64,000 bases of DNA from JBCCCJ01 sp039029315 (GTDB taxonomy: Bacteria; Bacteroidota; Bacteroidia; J057): positions 1 through 64,000 of the forward strand of contig JBCCGK010000012.1 in NCBI GenBank assembly GCA_039029315.1, in the 5' to 3' direction. Position numbers and translations under genes: made by a program. Below are positions 17,998 through 25,513 of the stretch, piece by piece (position 1 is the stretch's first letter; each line of letters starts with the position of its first letter). The notes under the pieces were generated by a model that was not told where the DNA came from, ran no database searches, and saw nothing but the letters and a program-made list of their open reading frames with translations.

Positions 17998-19437
17998 ATG
18001 AAACTCAGAATACATCCGGTCGTCCTCCTTTTCATGGCTGTCTTATTGTCCTCTTTATTTTCCTCCCTTTTCGCCAAAGAATACAAAGTAAAAGTTGCTG
18101 ATTATTCCCTTTGGCGGCAGGCCTCAGGCTGGGAAGGCAATCAAGTACCTCCAGATAATCTTCCTGCGGGATCAAGCATCGTCGTCCCATCAGGTGCTAC
18201 TCTGGTACTGGAACAGGGGTCCAGGACCATCAATGGTGCCAACATTGATGTGAAGTCAGGCGGAACCTTGTCCATCGAAGGAGGACACCTCATTCTCAAA
18301 GATGGAATGATACAGGTTGAAGGAATGTTAAAAACATCTTTTCGAGGCATTCTTGAAATCCTGGGAGGCACCTTGATTTGCCCCACAAACAAATTCTGGG
18401 AATATCGCACCAACAGTGTGAAGGTTAAGGCTGGATTTTGGAAAGATCCTGTTGCAGAAACTCAAAGCAGCAATACGCCTAATCTCATTGGTACAATCTT
18501 TCAATTTCGGTATTATCCTTCCTCCGCAGCGGATTTTGCTTCATATATTACCATAGGAGCGTATGTTTATGCAACAAAAAACCAAGCACTGGATGCAAAG
18601 CTAGGATTAAGCGACTACAATGACTTTCGTGTTGTTGCTGGCCTCCATGGAGGGAAAAGTGTCTCCTTTGAATCGGTCAAATATCCCGGCTATTTTTTGA
18701 CACATGAAAACTTTCAAGTTAAACTTCAGCCCAAGGCTAGCGGGAATTCGAGCTTCTCAAGGGAGGCGAGTTTTAGTGTGGTACCCGCCAGGAAATCGCA
18801 GAGTGTGTCCTTCCGTCCTATAGATCTTCCTGAACACTTTCTTGTCATCCACAACATGAAGTTTGAGATTAAGAAAAAGCCCCTTGGAGCTCAAAATTTC
18901 ATATACGAATATGAGCGAAAAGCACAACCAGCATCTCCCCCAAGCAGTACAACAAGCGCCAATTCTTCCAACTCCTCCAATAACTCAGGTAGTACTTCTT
19001 CATCTTTGGTCGGTAAACTCGTACAATTTGACTTTGCTTTTTATCCCAGTGGATATGCAGGATATTATCTGTATGCCAACAAAAACCAACAACAATCTCT
19101 CCAAAAAGGCAAAGGCGGGAACAATGACTTCCGCGTAGTTGCGGGGCTAGATGGTGGCAGCACAGTTTCCTTTGAGTCGGTCCAGTACCCCGGATATTAT
19201 CTGAGACATGAAGGCTTCCAAATGAAGCTCCATCCTAAATCTGGAGGCAATGCGACCTTTTCCAAGGATGCCAGCTTCCAATTGGTGCCAGGATTGGCAG
19301 ATGCTCAGAAGACTAGCTCTTTCCAGGCAGTCAATTTTCCTGGCCACTATATCATGCACAAAAACTTCAAATTTATCCTCTCTCAGGTGCCTGGTATTGC
19401 AGACAAACAAAGTGCAAGCTTTACAATGACGCCATAA
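17998..19437 (+). CDS. secreted protein with two AbfB-type carbohydrate-binding domains
   Basis: A 479-residue protein with a signal peptide (about 1-24, cut near LFAKE). Residues 30-140 form a beta-helix/G8-like stretch (repeats of xVxSGGTLSIxGG). Two AbfB-like beta-trefoil modules follow at about 155-300 and 335-475; each has NDFRVVAGLxGG, SVSFESVxYPGYxL and SFxxVxxPxHxxxHxNxxF. A Ser/Asn-rich linker separates them (about 310-333). AbfB modules bind arabinofuranose side chains of arabinoxylan. No catalytic domain and no T9SS sorting domain are present, so binding without hydrolysis is likely. Confidence 0.8.
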   Translation: MKLRIHPVVLLFMAVLLSSLFSSLFAKEYKVKVADYSLWRQASGWEGNQVPPDNLPAGSSIVVPSGATLVLEQGSRTINGANIDVKSGGTLSIEGGHLILKDGMIQVEGMLKTSFRGILEILGGTLICPTNKFWEYRTNSVKVKAGFWKDPVAETQSSNTPNLIGTIFQFRYYPSSAADFASYITIGAYVYATKNQALDAKLGLSDYNDFRVVAGLHGGKSVSFESVKYPGYFLTHENFQVKLQPKASGNSSFSREASFSVVPARKSQSVSFRPIDLPEHFLVIHNMKFEIKKKPLGAQNFIYEYERKAQPASPPSSTTSANSSNSSNNSGSTSSSLVGKLVQFDFAFYPSGYAGYYLYANKNQQQSLQKGKGGNNDFRVVAGLDGGSTVSFESVQYPGYYLRHEGFQMKLHPKSGGNATFSKDASFQLVPGLADAQKTSSFQAVNFPGHYIMHKNFKFILSQVPGIADKQSASFTMTP

Positions 19438-19453
19438 GATTGGGACCAAAGAG

Positions 19454-19534
19454 GGGTATAGGGTATAGGGTATAGGGTATAGGGTATAGGGCGAGATGGT
19501 TAAACATTTATGCTGGCTCAACATCAAGCCCTAT
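19454..19534. repeat. GGGTATA tandem array with inverted repeat (element 1)
   Basis: Five exact copies of the 7-mer GGGTATA (19454-19488) run into ATAGGGC (19486-19492), which pairs with GCCCTAT (19528-19534); a second inner match is GATG/CATC. It starts 16 bp after the AbfB gene. Confidence 0.7.
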
Positions 19535-19596
19535 CCTTTCCTCAGAGTCCAGATTACACCTTTTTTCCCACATTTGAACTCCTGATTCAAATAAGT

Positions 19597-19656
19597 TATG
19601 GGGTATATGGCTAGATGTTGACTCAAATTCTTGTCCAACCAGCCTTATCCCCCATA
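19597..19656. repeat. inverted repeat (element 2)
   Basis: TATGGGGTATATGGCT (19597-19612) pairs with AGCCTTATCCCCCATA (19641-19656) at 14 of 16 positions. Its left arm continues into GATGTTGA, which matches the reverse complement of the right arm of element 1, so the two are related. Confidence 0.6.
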
Positions 19657-19753
19657 CCCAAAACATTTGTCTGTCAACCCAATAGCAATAGCATCACTTC
19701 TAACCCTTGACTCACATTAAGAATAGAATTCAATCCTCCTAAACTCCATTCCA

Positions 19754-20662
19754 ATGAAACCATTCATCTTATCCCTGTTCATATGGGTTGGCTTTTGCCT
19801 TCCACAATTTGTCATAGCTGATTCAACTGTCAATGACATCAGCATTCTTTTTACCTATACTACCAGCGCAGCGATAGAGGCTGGCAGTCCAAAGGTCCTC
19901 AAAGATCGCATCGATCGTGGCATCAGCCAGATCAATCAGCGTCTCCAGGGACATCATATCGATTGGCAGATTCGCGCGATTGCTGAATATGTCGAAATCG
20001 AATATGAAGCTATCCAGGAAGCACAATTGGATGATTTTCTCTTCCAAATCAGTAGACAGAACCGGGCCTTCAACAAGGTTCATGGTTTTCGCAAGAAGAA
20101 AAAAGCTGATCTGGTATGTGTGATTACCTCTGGGCATCAGATAGCAATGCTCCATGAGCAAGAGCAATTTCTCTTGTGCCATCATAGCAGGATCGATCAA
20201 GCAGAAGGTTTCCAACAATTACTTGCCGAATTGATGGGGTCTGCCCCTCTCAGAATCAAAGAGATTGCTCCCCGGATCGCCATGCTTGGAGAGCAGCTCA
20301 AATCTGTGAATGCCAGTACTGGTGCCCACAAGACTCGCCTTCTTGATCCCATGAAAGCTCCCACTCCTGCCCCAGTACAAATCCATAGGCCACAACAAGC
20401 AGCTGTATACACCATTGAATCATTTCTGGTGCATCCCAATGCCGATAATACGCTAGGAGAAATGAAACTGAACTATTCCTGTTCTGAATCAATCCCAATT
20501 CAGGTGAAAGTTCATGGCAAAGAGAATAAAGTGCAAGGCTTTGAACATATGCTGATTCCAGGACAGACGGAACTAACCCTTGGCTCCTTGCCTATCGCCT
20601 CACAAGATCGATTTGTTCTCACCATCCATACAAAAGAGGTGGCAAGTTACATTGTTCCCTAA
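19754..20662 (+). CDS. secreted reprolysin-like protein lacking the zinc site
   Basis: A 302-residue protein with a signal peptide (about 1-22). Residues 28-165 follow the pattern of secreted reprolysin-like (M12-type) metallopeptidases: ISILFTYTTSAAIEAGS, then a helix with QINQRL, then KKADLVCVIT and a Cys-containing segment. Where the family has FxHELGHxxG this protein has FQQLLAELMG (residues 153-162), so the first zinc His, the catalytic Glu and the second His are Gln155, Leu156 and Glu159. Residues 215-302 form a beta-rich C-terminal domain, not a clear T9SS sorting domain. It is probably a non-catalytic binding protein. The family assignment is by eye. Confidence 0.65.
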   Translation: MKPFILSLFIWVGFCLPQFVIADSTVNDISILFTYTTSAAIEAGSPKVLKDRIDRGISQINQRLQGHHIDWQIRAIAEYVEIEYEAIQEAQLDDFLFQISRQNRAFNKVHGFRKKKKADLVCVITSGHQIAMLHEQEQFLLCHHSRIDQAEGFQQLLAELMGSAPLRIKEIAPRIAMLGEQLKSVNASTGAHKTRLLDPMKAPTPAPVQIHRPQQAAVYTIESFLVHPNADNTLGEMKLNYSCSESIPIQVKVHGKENKVQGFEHMLIPGQTELTLGSLPIASQDRFVLTIHTKEVASYIVP

Positions 20663-20697
20663 CCGTTACATAGGTGGACAATATTAGATCTGATTTT

Positions 20698-20775
20698 GGG
20701 TATAAGGGAAATAGGGGATCTAATGGCTTGATTGGTAAGATGTCTCCCTTATCTCCCCTATTCCCACTATATCCC
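20698..20775. repeat. inverted repeat (element 3) between convergent genes
   Basis: GGGTATAAGGGAAATAGGGGAT (from 20698) pairs, with small bulges, with the CCCCTATTCCCACTATATCCC stretch ending at 20775. It is built of the same GGGTATA/ATAGGGG words as elements 1 and 2. It lies 36 bp after the stop at 20662 and could also act as a terminator, though no T tract follows. Confidence 0.55.
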
Positions 20776-20799
20776 GAACAAATAAATGTGTCTCCTTAC

Positions 20800-21513
20800 T
20801 TAGCTGGTAGGAATTGGACATGCGAAAGATGCGAGTGTTCGCGCATTTGCCTTGGACAAATACCAATCTGTCACCACCAACTCCACTTCTGAAGGGCTAC
20901 ACATGCCAAAGTCTTTATGGCGATAGCTGGCAAGAAGATTTACAAATGCCTCATTCTCCACAGGATCAGGTAAGCTTGTGAATCGCATTACCGTGCTATG
21001 TGCCGTTACCAGCTTATAACGCTTGTCAATGGTATGATACAATCCCGAGGATCGAAAGGCCTCCCTCAAGCTGTCCCGGATCTGCTCCAGGCCAAAATTG
21101 GTTGGGAATCCCTGGACCATGATGGCAGAAGTGGAAGCAGAAATCCCCTGATACCATATTTCAGGGCTTTTTTGTTCTCGCAGACCTTCTTCAATGGTTT
21201 CGATATAGGCAGGAATGTCCAGGCTTGATGTCGTAAACCCTGGCTCGCAGGAAATGAGGGTCAATACTGTCGTATGCAATTCTTGCAACTCATAATAATG
21301 CTGAGCAGGAAGCAAGAGTCCAAAATTATGAAGCATTTCCTGAATGGCATGCTTGACCTGCTCTGACGGTCGTACAATTAATGTCAGTCCTCTCCTGTTG
21401 TCTTCGGATAAGCCATGCAGAAAGGGATCCAGTGTATATGCGCGTCGTTGAAATAAAGGCAAGGTGGATTCCCACAATTGATCATACAGAGGAGAGAGAA
21501 GCGGATGTATCAT
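20800..21513 (-). CDS. 2H phosphoesterase superfamily protein (2'-5' RNA ligase-like)
   Basis: A 237-residue protein with two H-x-T/S signatures of the 2H superfamily, one per half: LHTTVL (about residues 79-84) and AHSTVM (about 171-176). Family members act on 2',3'-cyclic phosphates or 2'-5' bonds in RNA or nucleotides. No signal peptide is present, so it is cytoplasmic. The ATG at 21513 is preferred over the upstream TTG at 21522. It is convergent with 19754-20662 and downstream of the T9SS-tail gene, from which it is separated by a terminator. The substrate cannot be told from sequence. Confidence 0.75.
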   Translation of the reverse strand: MIHPLLSPLYDQLWESTLPLFQRRAYTLDPFLHGLSEDNRRGLTLIVRPSEQVKHAIQEMLHNFGLLLPAQHYYELQELHTTVLTLISCEPGFTTSSLDIPAYIETIEEGLREQKSPEIWYQGISASTSAIMVQGFPTNFGLEQIRDSLREAFRSSGLYHTIDKRYKLVTAHSTVMRFTSLPDPVENEAFVNLLASYRHKDFGMCSPSEVELVVTDWYLSKANARTLASFACPIPTS

Positions 21514-21530
21514 GACTAGCAAAAAACAAA

Positions 21531-21562
21531 AAACAGGCAGGAACTGTAAAACCTGCCTGTTT
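21531..21562 (-). terminator. terminator of the T9SS-tail gene
   Basis: An 11 bp inverted repeat (AAACAGGCAGG / CCTGCCTGTTT) with a 10 nt loop is followed on the minus strand by TTTGTTTTTTG. It lies 29 bp after the stop of 21592-21936. Confidence 0.8.
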
Positions 21563-21591
21563 GAATATCGTTTGTTGTATCGACTATTTGC

Positions 21592-21936
21592 CTAGCGGAG
21601 CACCAGTCGCTTGATAAATTGCTCTTTGTCGGATTCTACTTGAATAAAGTAGACACCTTTGGGCTGAGTGGATAGATCAAATCGAAACTCCTGATTGGTT
21701 TCAATCTTCTCCGAAGCAATCGTCCTGCCAATCAGATTAAAGATCTTTACCTGGAAAGATTCAGACTGTTCTGCCTTTAATTCCAGAAAAAAGACCCCAT
21801 TGGAAGGATTGGGAAAGACAGTAGCTTCGATTCGAGAAGCTAATTCACCCACTTCTGTAGGTGGTTCTGGTGTGGTTGCCATCATGTGAAGGCTCAGGAC
21901 ACTCAGCAAAGCAAAAAGTAAAGATTTTAGTTTCAT
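21592..21936 (-). CDS. short secreted protein consisting of a T9SS type A sorting domain
   Basis: A 114-residue protein: signal peptide (about 1-21), a short Pro/Glu linker, and then an almost complete T9SS type A C-terminal domain (about 38-114) with the hallmarks VFPNPSNGVFFLEL, KIFNLIGRTI, FDLSTQPKGVYFIQV and the final KRLVLR. There is no room for a passenger domain. Such tails are normally recognised and removed by the T9SS attachment machinery. It may be a decoy or minimal cargo, or a remnant of a larger gene. It has its own terminator and is divergent from the TetR gene. Confidence 0.85.
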   Translation of the reverse strand: MKLKSLLFALLSVLSLHMMATTPEPPTEVGELASRIEATVFPNPSNGVFFLELKAEQSESFQVKIFNLIGRTIASEKIETNQEFRFDLSTQPKGVYFIQVESDKEQFIKRLVLR

Positions 21937-22001
21937 ATACAGTTTTCTTTAAATATACCCAATTTTGTGCCAAATGGTTACTACGAAATTCCGAATAGTG
22001 A

Positions 22002-22042
22002 ATAAACGTGTCAAAATGGAGGATAAACGTGTATAAACGGGC
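22002..22042. promoter_or_regulatory. three phased ATAAACGTGT direct repeats
   Basis: ATAAACGTGT at 22002-22011 and 22023-22032, and ATAAACGGGC at 22033-22042. Starts are 21 and 10 bp apart, i.e. on the same helical face. They lie between the divergent T9SS-tail and tetR genes, 84 to 124 bp upstream of the ATG at 22126. Confidence 0.5.
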
Positions 22043-22066
22043 ACTGAATCGGGCACATTTCTGTTT

Positions 22067-22082
22067 GCGACTTGCCAGTCGC
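22067..22082. promoter_or_regulatory. GCGAC-N6-GTCGC palindrome upstream of tetR
   Basis: GCGACTTGCCAGTCGC ends 43 bp before the ATG at 22126. The same palindrome recurs twice at the tetR/ABC junction. The position fits autoregulation by the TetR protein, but a small repeat element is an alternative. Confidence 0.5.
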
Positions 22083-22125
22083 TAAAATAATCCCCACTTT
22101 TATTTCTCCATCTTTGATGATTCTC

Positions 22126-22788
22126 ATGCCACTTCAGACTTTTCACAACCTGAGCGAAGACAGACAAGCACAAATCCTCGATATTGCCTTTGAGGAGTTT
22201 GCGATGAATGACTTCGACAGTGCCTCTGTCTCTCGTATCGTCAAACGCCTTCAATTGGCCAAGGGGAGTTTTTATCGCTACTTCAGTAGTAAGGTTGATT
22301 TATATGCCTACTTAATGGAGGTCGCAACCCAAAAACGACTGGAGAATGTCGAACATCTTTTTGAACATGCATCGGATTTTTACGAATTGCTGGTTCAGAA
22401 TTTTTATATGAAGATCAAATTTGACCTTGCACATCCCTTAATTGGCCAATTTCTGTACAATACTTCTCAAGAACGCAACAGTGAGGTGCTTGGCAATTTG
22501 TTGATCCAGACCAAGCAGCGAATCATGGGATTAACAAAACCCCTTCTTCAGTCTTTTCAGGCAAATGGAAGCATTCGAACAGATATCGATTCGGATTTAT
22601 TGGCTTTTGCCGTGGTACAAATCCAGATGGGGATTTACGATTATCTCTCCATCCAACACGGCATCAATCTGAGAGAACGAGCCTTGAACCGCAACCCTGT
22701 TTTGGACCTTCCTCCAGAAACCATTATGCGCATTGTCAGGATGTTTGCAGAATTTCTCCGCACCGGATTGAAACCCGCGACCACCTAG
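22126..22788 (+). CDS. TetR/AcrR family transcriptional regulator
   Basis: A 220-residue repressor-like protein. The N-terminal TetR helix-turn-helix (about 10-55) shows ILDIAFEEFAMNDFDSASVS and LAKGSFYRYFSSKVDLY; the C-terminal all-helical region is the ligand/dimer domain. It starts an operon with an ABC exporter (ATG 36 bp after its stop), so it probably senses a substrate of that exporter. ATG 22126 gives the usual TetR N-terminus; ATG 22117 and TTG 22072 are upstream in frame. The stop codon lies inside a GCGAC-N6-GTCGC palindrome. Confidence 0.9.
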   Translation: MPLQTFHNLSEDRQAQILDIAFEEFAMNDFDSASVSRIVKRLQLAKGSFYRYFSSKVDLYAYLMEVATQKRLENVEHLFEHASDFYELLVQNFYMKIKFDLAHPLIGQFLYNTSQERNSEVLGNLLIQTKQRIMGLTKPLLQSFQANGSIRTDIDSDLLAFAVVQIQMGIYDYLSIQHGINLRERALNRNPVLDLPPETIMRIVRMFAEFLRTGLKPATT

Positions 22789-22819
22789 TCGCGTACACAA
22801 CAGCGACCACCCAGTCGCT
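22776..22819. promoter_or_regulatory. tandem GCGAC-N6-GTCGC palindromes at the tetR/ABC junction
   Basis: CGCGAC-CACCTA-GTCGCG (22776-22793) and AGCGAC-CACCCA-GTCGCT (22802-22819) lie back to back, spanning the tetR stop and ending 5 bp before the ABC start codon. They could be operators, or RNA hairpins affecting translation of the ABC gene. Confidence 0.55.
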
Positions 22820-22824
22820 ATACT

Positions 22825-23676
22825 ATGATCCATATTTCAACCCTTTCATATCAATATGCCCGAACCTCCTCACCAGCCCTTCGGGATATCTCTCTTTCGG
22901 TTCATGCAGGTGAAATTTTTGGCTTACTTGGCCCTAGCGGGGCGGGAAAAAGCACGACCCAAAAAGTCCTCACACGGCTATTGAGAGGCTATACTGGCTC
23001 CATAGAGATTCTCGGCAAACCCCTGGAAGACTGGAGCCATACCTATTTCGAACAGATCGGGCTTGGATTCGAATTGCCCAATCACTACCCCAAATTATCT
23101 GCCCTGGAGAATTTGAAATTATTTGCGTCTTTTTATAAGACCCGAACGAAAGATCCACGACAGTTGTTAGAGTTGGTGGGGCTTGAATCTGTAGCGAATC
23201 AACGAGTAGAAACCTTCTCGAAAGGCATGAAAATGCGCTTGAATTTTGTTCGTGCCTTATTGCATGATCCTCAAATTTTGTTCCTGGATGAACCCACCTC
23301 TGGCTTGGACCCAGCCAATGCCCGTTTGATCAAGCAGCAAATCCTCAACCTCAAGGCACAAGGCAAAACCATCGTGCTGACAACCCATCGCATGCAGGAT
23401 GCAGAAGAACTATGTGACAGGGTAGCCTTTATGGTGGATGGGCGCCTTGCAGCCATGGCTACTCCGCAATCCCTGGTTCTTGAGCACGGTAAGCGAAGTG
23501 TAGAGCTTCGGTTCGGGCCTGATGGTTCCGACATCTGCGAGTTCCCACTAGAAGGACTGGGGTCAAACCCTGACTTTTTGCGCATGATCAAGAACCGACA
23601 CATCCATTCGATTCACTCTCAAGAGGCTTCACTTGAAGATATTTTTATTCAAGTAACTGGGACCACTCTATCATGA
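22825..23676 (+). CDS. ABC transporter ATP-binding protein
   Basis: A 283-residue ATPase subunit: Walker A GPSGAGKST (about 36-44), signature FSKGMKMRLNF (an SGGQ variant, as in ABC-2 exporters), Walker B ILFLDEPTSGLDP and H-loop TTHR. A short C-terminal extension ends in LEDIFIQVTG, typical of ABC-2 exporter ATPases. It is followed by two permeases and overlaps the first by 4 bp (ATGA), so the three subunits are translationally coupled. The substrate is unknown; the arrangement resembles drug or fluoroquinolone exporters with two different small permeases. Confidence 0.93.
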   Translation: MIHISTLSYQYARTSSPALRDISLSVHAGEIFGLLGPSGAGKSTTQKVLTRLLRGYTGSIEILGKPLEDWSHTYFEQIGLGFELPNHYPKLSALENLKLFASFYKTRTKDPRQLLELVGLESVANQRVETFSKGMKMRLNFVRALLHDPQILFLDEPTSGLDPANARLIKQQILNLKAQGKTIVLTTHRMQDAEELCDRVAFMVDGRLAAMATPQSLVLEHGKRSVELRFGPDGSDICEFPLEGLGSNPDFLRMIKNRHIHSIHSQEASLEDIFIQVTGTTLS

Positions 23677-24377
23677 CATGCTTGTTTCACATGCTCTGGT
23701 TGGATCTTCGTCTACTCCTGAGGCATCATATCCTCACAGTGGCAATTCTCGTTACGCTGACGTATTCCCTCATTCTGTTGTATCTACCAGCGTCGATTCC
23801 ATTCAGGGGAGAATTGATGACCCTGCTATTGTTGACAGATCCCTCTATGCTTGGGTTTATGTTTGTTGGTGTGATGGTATTGTTTGAAAAAGACTCAGCC
23901 ACTCTCAAGGCCCTTGTGGTCACGCCGCTCAAGAGTTGGCAATATATCTGGTCCAAGGCAATTTCCTTGACAGCAATTGCGATGATTTGTGGTATGACTA
24001 TGGGCTATATTGGGCATTCGGAAGGCTTGCAGCCCTTGTACTTGTTATTCGCTATTGGCTATGCTTCCCTCATCTTTGTGTTTATTGGCTTGATTGGCGT
24101 GGTTCGGGTACACACTCTCAACCAGTATTTGGTCTTGATTCCTTTTTGCCTGATCCCCCTACTCCCGCCTGTTTTGGGATTATTTGGTGTAGGTGAAACC
24201 ATCCTCTGGTATCTTTTTCCAACCCATGCCATCCTCATTTTGTACCAGGCGAGCTGGCATGTTGTGCCATTCCCGGATGTGGTGTATGCCTTCCTCTATC
24301 CGATTTGCTGGATAGCAGGCTTATACTTCTGGGCCCAAAAGAGCTTTGCCATTCATCTTTCTTTTTACGGGGATTGA
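23673..24377 (+). CDS. ABC-2 type permease, subunit 1
   Basis: A 234-residue membrane protein with six predicted helices and the ABC-2 exporter layout (short cytoplasmic start, first helix about 18-38, pairs of helices after residue 90). It overlaps the ATPase gene by 4 bp and precedes a second permease of the same size, suggesting a heterodimeric channel. The motif LFEKDSATLKALVVTPLK in the first cytoplasmic loop is the usual ATPase contact region. Confidence 0.85.
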   Translation: MTCLFHMLWLDLRLLLRHHILTVAILVTLTYSLILLYLPASIPFRGELMTLLLLTDPSMLGFMFVGVMVLFEKDSATLKALVVTPLKSWQYIWSKAISLTAIAMICGMTMGYIGHSEGLQPLYLLFAIGYASLIFVFIGLIGVVRVHTLNQYLVLIPFCLIPLLPPVLGLFGVGETILWYLFPTHAILILYQASWHVVPFPDVVYAFLYPICWIAGLYFWAQKSFAIHLSFYGD

Positions 24378-24416
24378 TCCCATGTCTTCCCCCTTTTCAG
24401 TCAGTTTTTTTTTGAT

Positions 24417-25133
24417 ATGCAATTTTTTCTTCATCTACTTCGACATGATCTGACTCGAATCTTCAGGGATCGGATGATGTGGATCTTTTTGTTGATTCCT
24501 TTTCTTCTGGTTCCCTTTCTGAGATGGGGGGTTCCATTGCTCGGGACTTATTGGCCAGTCATGCGAGCGTACGATGTATTGGTTATCGGAATGATCATAC
24601 CGCTTATCACCATCTCACCAGCCATGTTGACAGCCTTGCTGATGCTGGATGAAAAGGATCAGGGGATTCTGGACGTTTTGCGGGTTATGCCAGTGTCATC
24701 CCGGACATTTTTTGGCTATAGAATCGGGCTGCTTGCGGTCCTTGGCAGTCTTTTAGGAGGGCTCAGTCTAGCGCTTTGTGGCTTGTGGGAGTATCATCTG
24801 GGGCACATCATGGCCATTTCCTTGCTATTGGCCTTATATGGTCCTTTGATTCCATTGCTCATCATTTCTCTGGCCAACAACAAGATTGAAGGGGTTACCC
24901 TCGTAAAAGCCATAAATGTCGCCATGGGCGTCCCTGTTATGCTGATCCTTCTCGCCCCTTCCTGGGAAATCGTTTCAGGTATTATTCCCTTCTATTGGCT
25001 TTACAAAATCCTGGGGGCAATCCATCAAGGCGAATCCATGGTGATGTATTGGGTTGCTGGAATGGGGACCACTTTTGCCTTATTTTGCATCGCCTATTCT
25101 CGCTTCTCCCGGAAGGTTTTTCGACCTGATTAG
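24417..25133 (+). CDS. ABC-2 type permease, subunit 2
   Basis: A 238-residue membrane protein with about six helices. It starts LLRHDLTRIFRDRMMW, the typical start of ABC-2 permeases, and has the coupling loop LDEKDQGILDVLRVMPV, parallel to that of subunit 1. It lies 39 bp after subunit 1 and is the last gene of the tetR-ABC operon. Confidence 0.85.
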   Translation: MQFFLHLLRHDLTRIFRDRMMWIFLLIPFLLVPFLRWGVPLLGTYWPVMRAYDVLVIGMIIPLITISPAMLTALLMLDEKDQGILDVLRVMPVSSRTFFGYRIGLLAVLGSLLGGLSLALCGLWEYHLGHIMAISLLLALYGPLIPLLIISLANNKIEGVTLVKAINVAMGVPVMLILLAPSWEIVSGIIPFYWLYKILGAIHQGESMVMYWVAGMGTTFALFCIAYSRFSRKVFRPD

Positions 25134-25513
25134 GAATCTGTTCTGATTTCTCTTTTGAGAAGTTGAGTGTGTTACTTTTTCGAAAAACATTCTTAGTTTG
25201 ACTTTGTCCATTTTTTATAGGAGAAAAATCCTCCCATATGCTCTGGAAACCGTCTTTTTGAATTAGAGACTGTTTGAAAATCTGACACTTATTTTTTGTA
25301 TGCGTCTTTCTTCCTCATTCTGCGGCTTTTTTTGTTCTCATTTCCGTCCATCCTTGAAACCTACTGTCTTTAGAATTCAAGAACCTAGTGGTTCAAGACT
25401 TAAGTCCTTGGTGAAAAAGTACAATGTCAAGCCATAACCTCCAAATGCCCTATACAAAAGATAGATTGTGCAGCATTCATGCTCGTCTTCAATCCAACGT
25501 CTAACATCTTTTC
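25134..25513. other. 380 bp AT-rich gap, possible insertion-sequence relic
   Basis: No gene on either strand. The stretch around 25267-25292 (GAGACTGTTTGAAAATCTGAC) resembles a terminal inverted repeat of Bacteroidota insertion sequences, but no matching second end or transposase fragment is present. A terminator for the ABC operon was not evident. Confidence 0.3.

Larger units (their letters stand above)
19438..19753. other. 316 bp gap with repeated inverted-repeat elements
   Basis: It contains the GGGTATA tandem array and two hairpin elements listed separately. The last 60 bp before 19754 hold no consensus promoter. Confidence 0.5.

Noticed and set aside
19454..19491. GGGTATA tandem repeat considered as a CRISPR-like or telomere-like array
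   Set aside because: The unit is 7 bp with no spacers, so it is not CRISPR; five copies are too few and internal for a telomere-like end.
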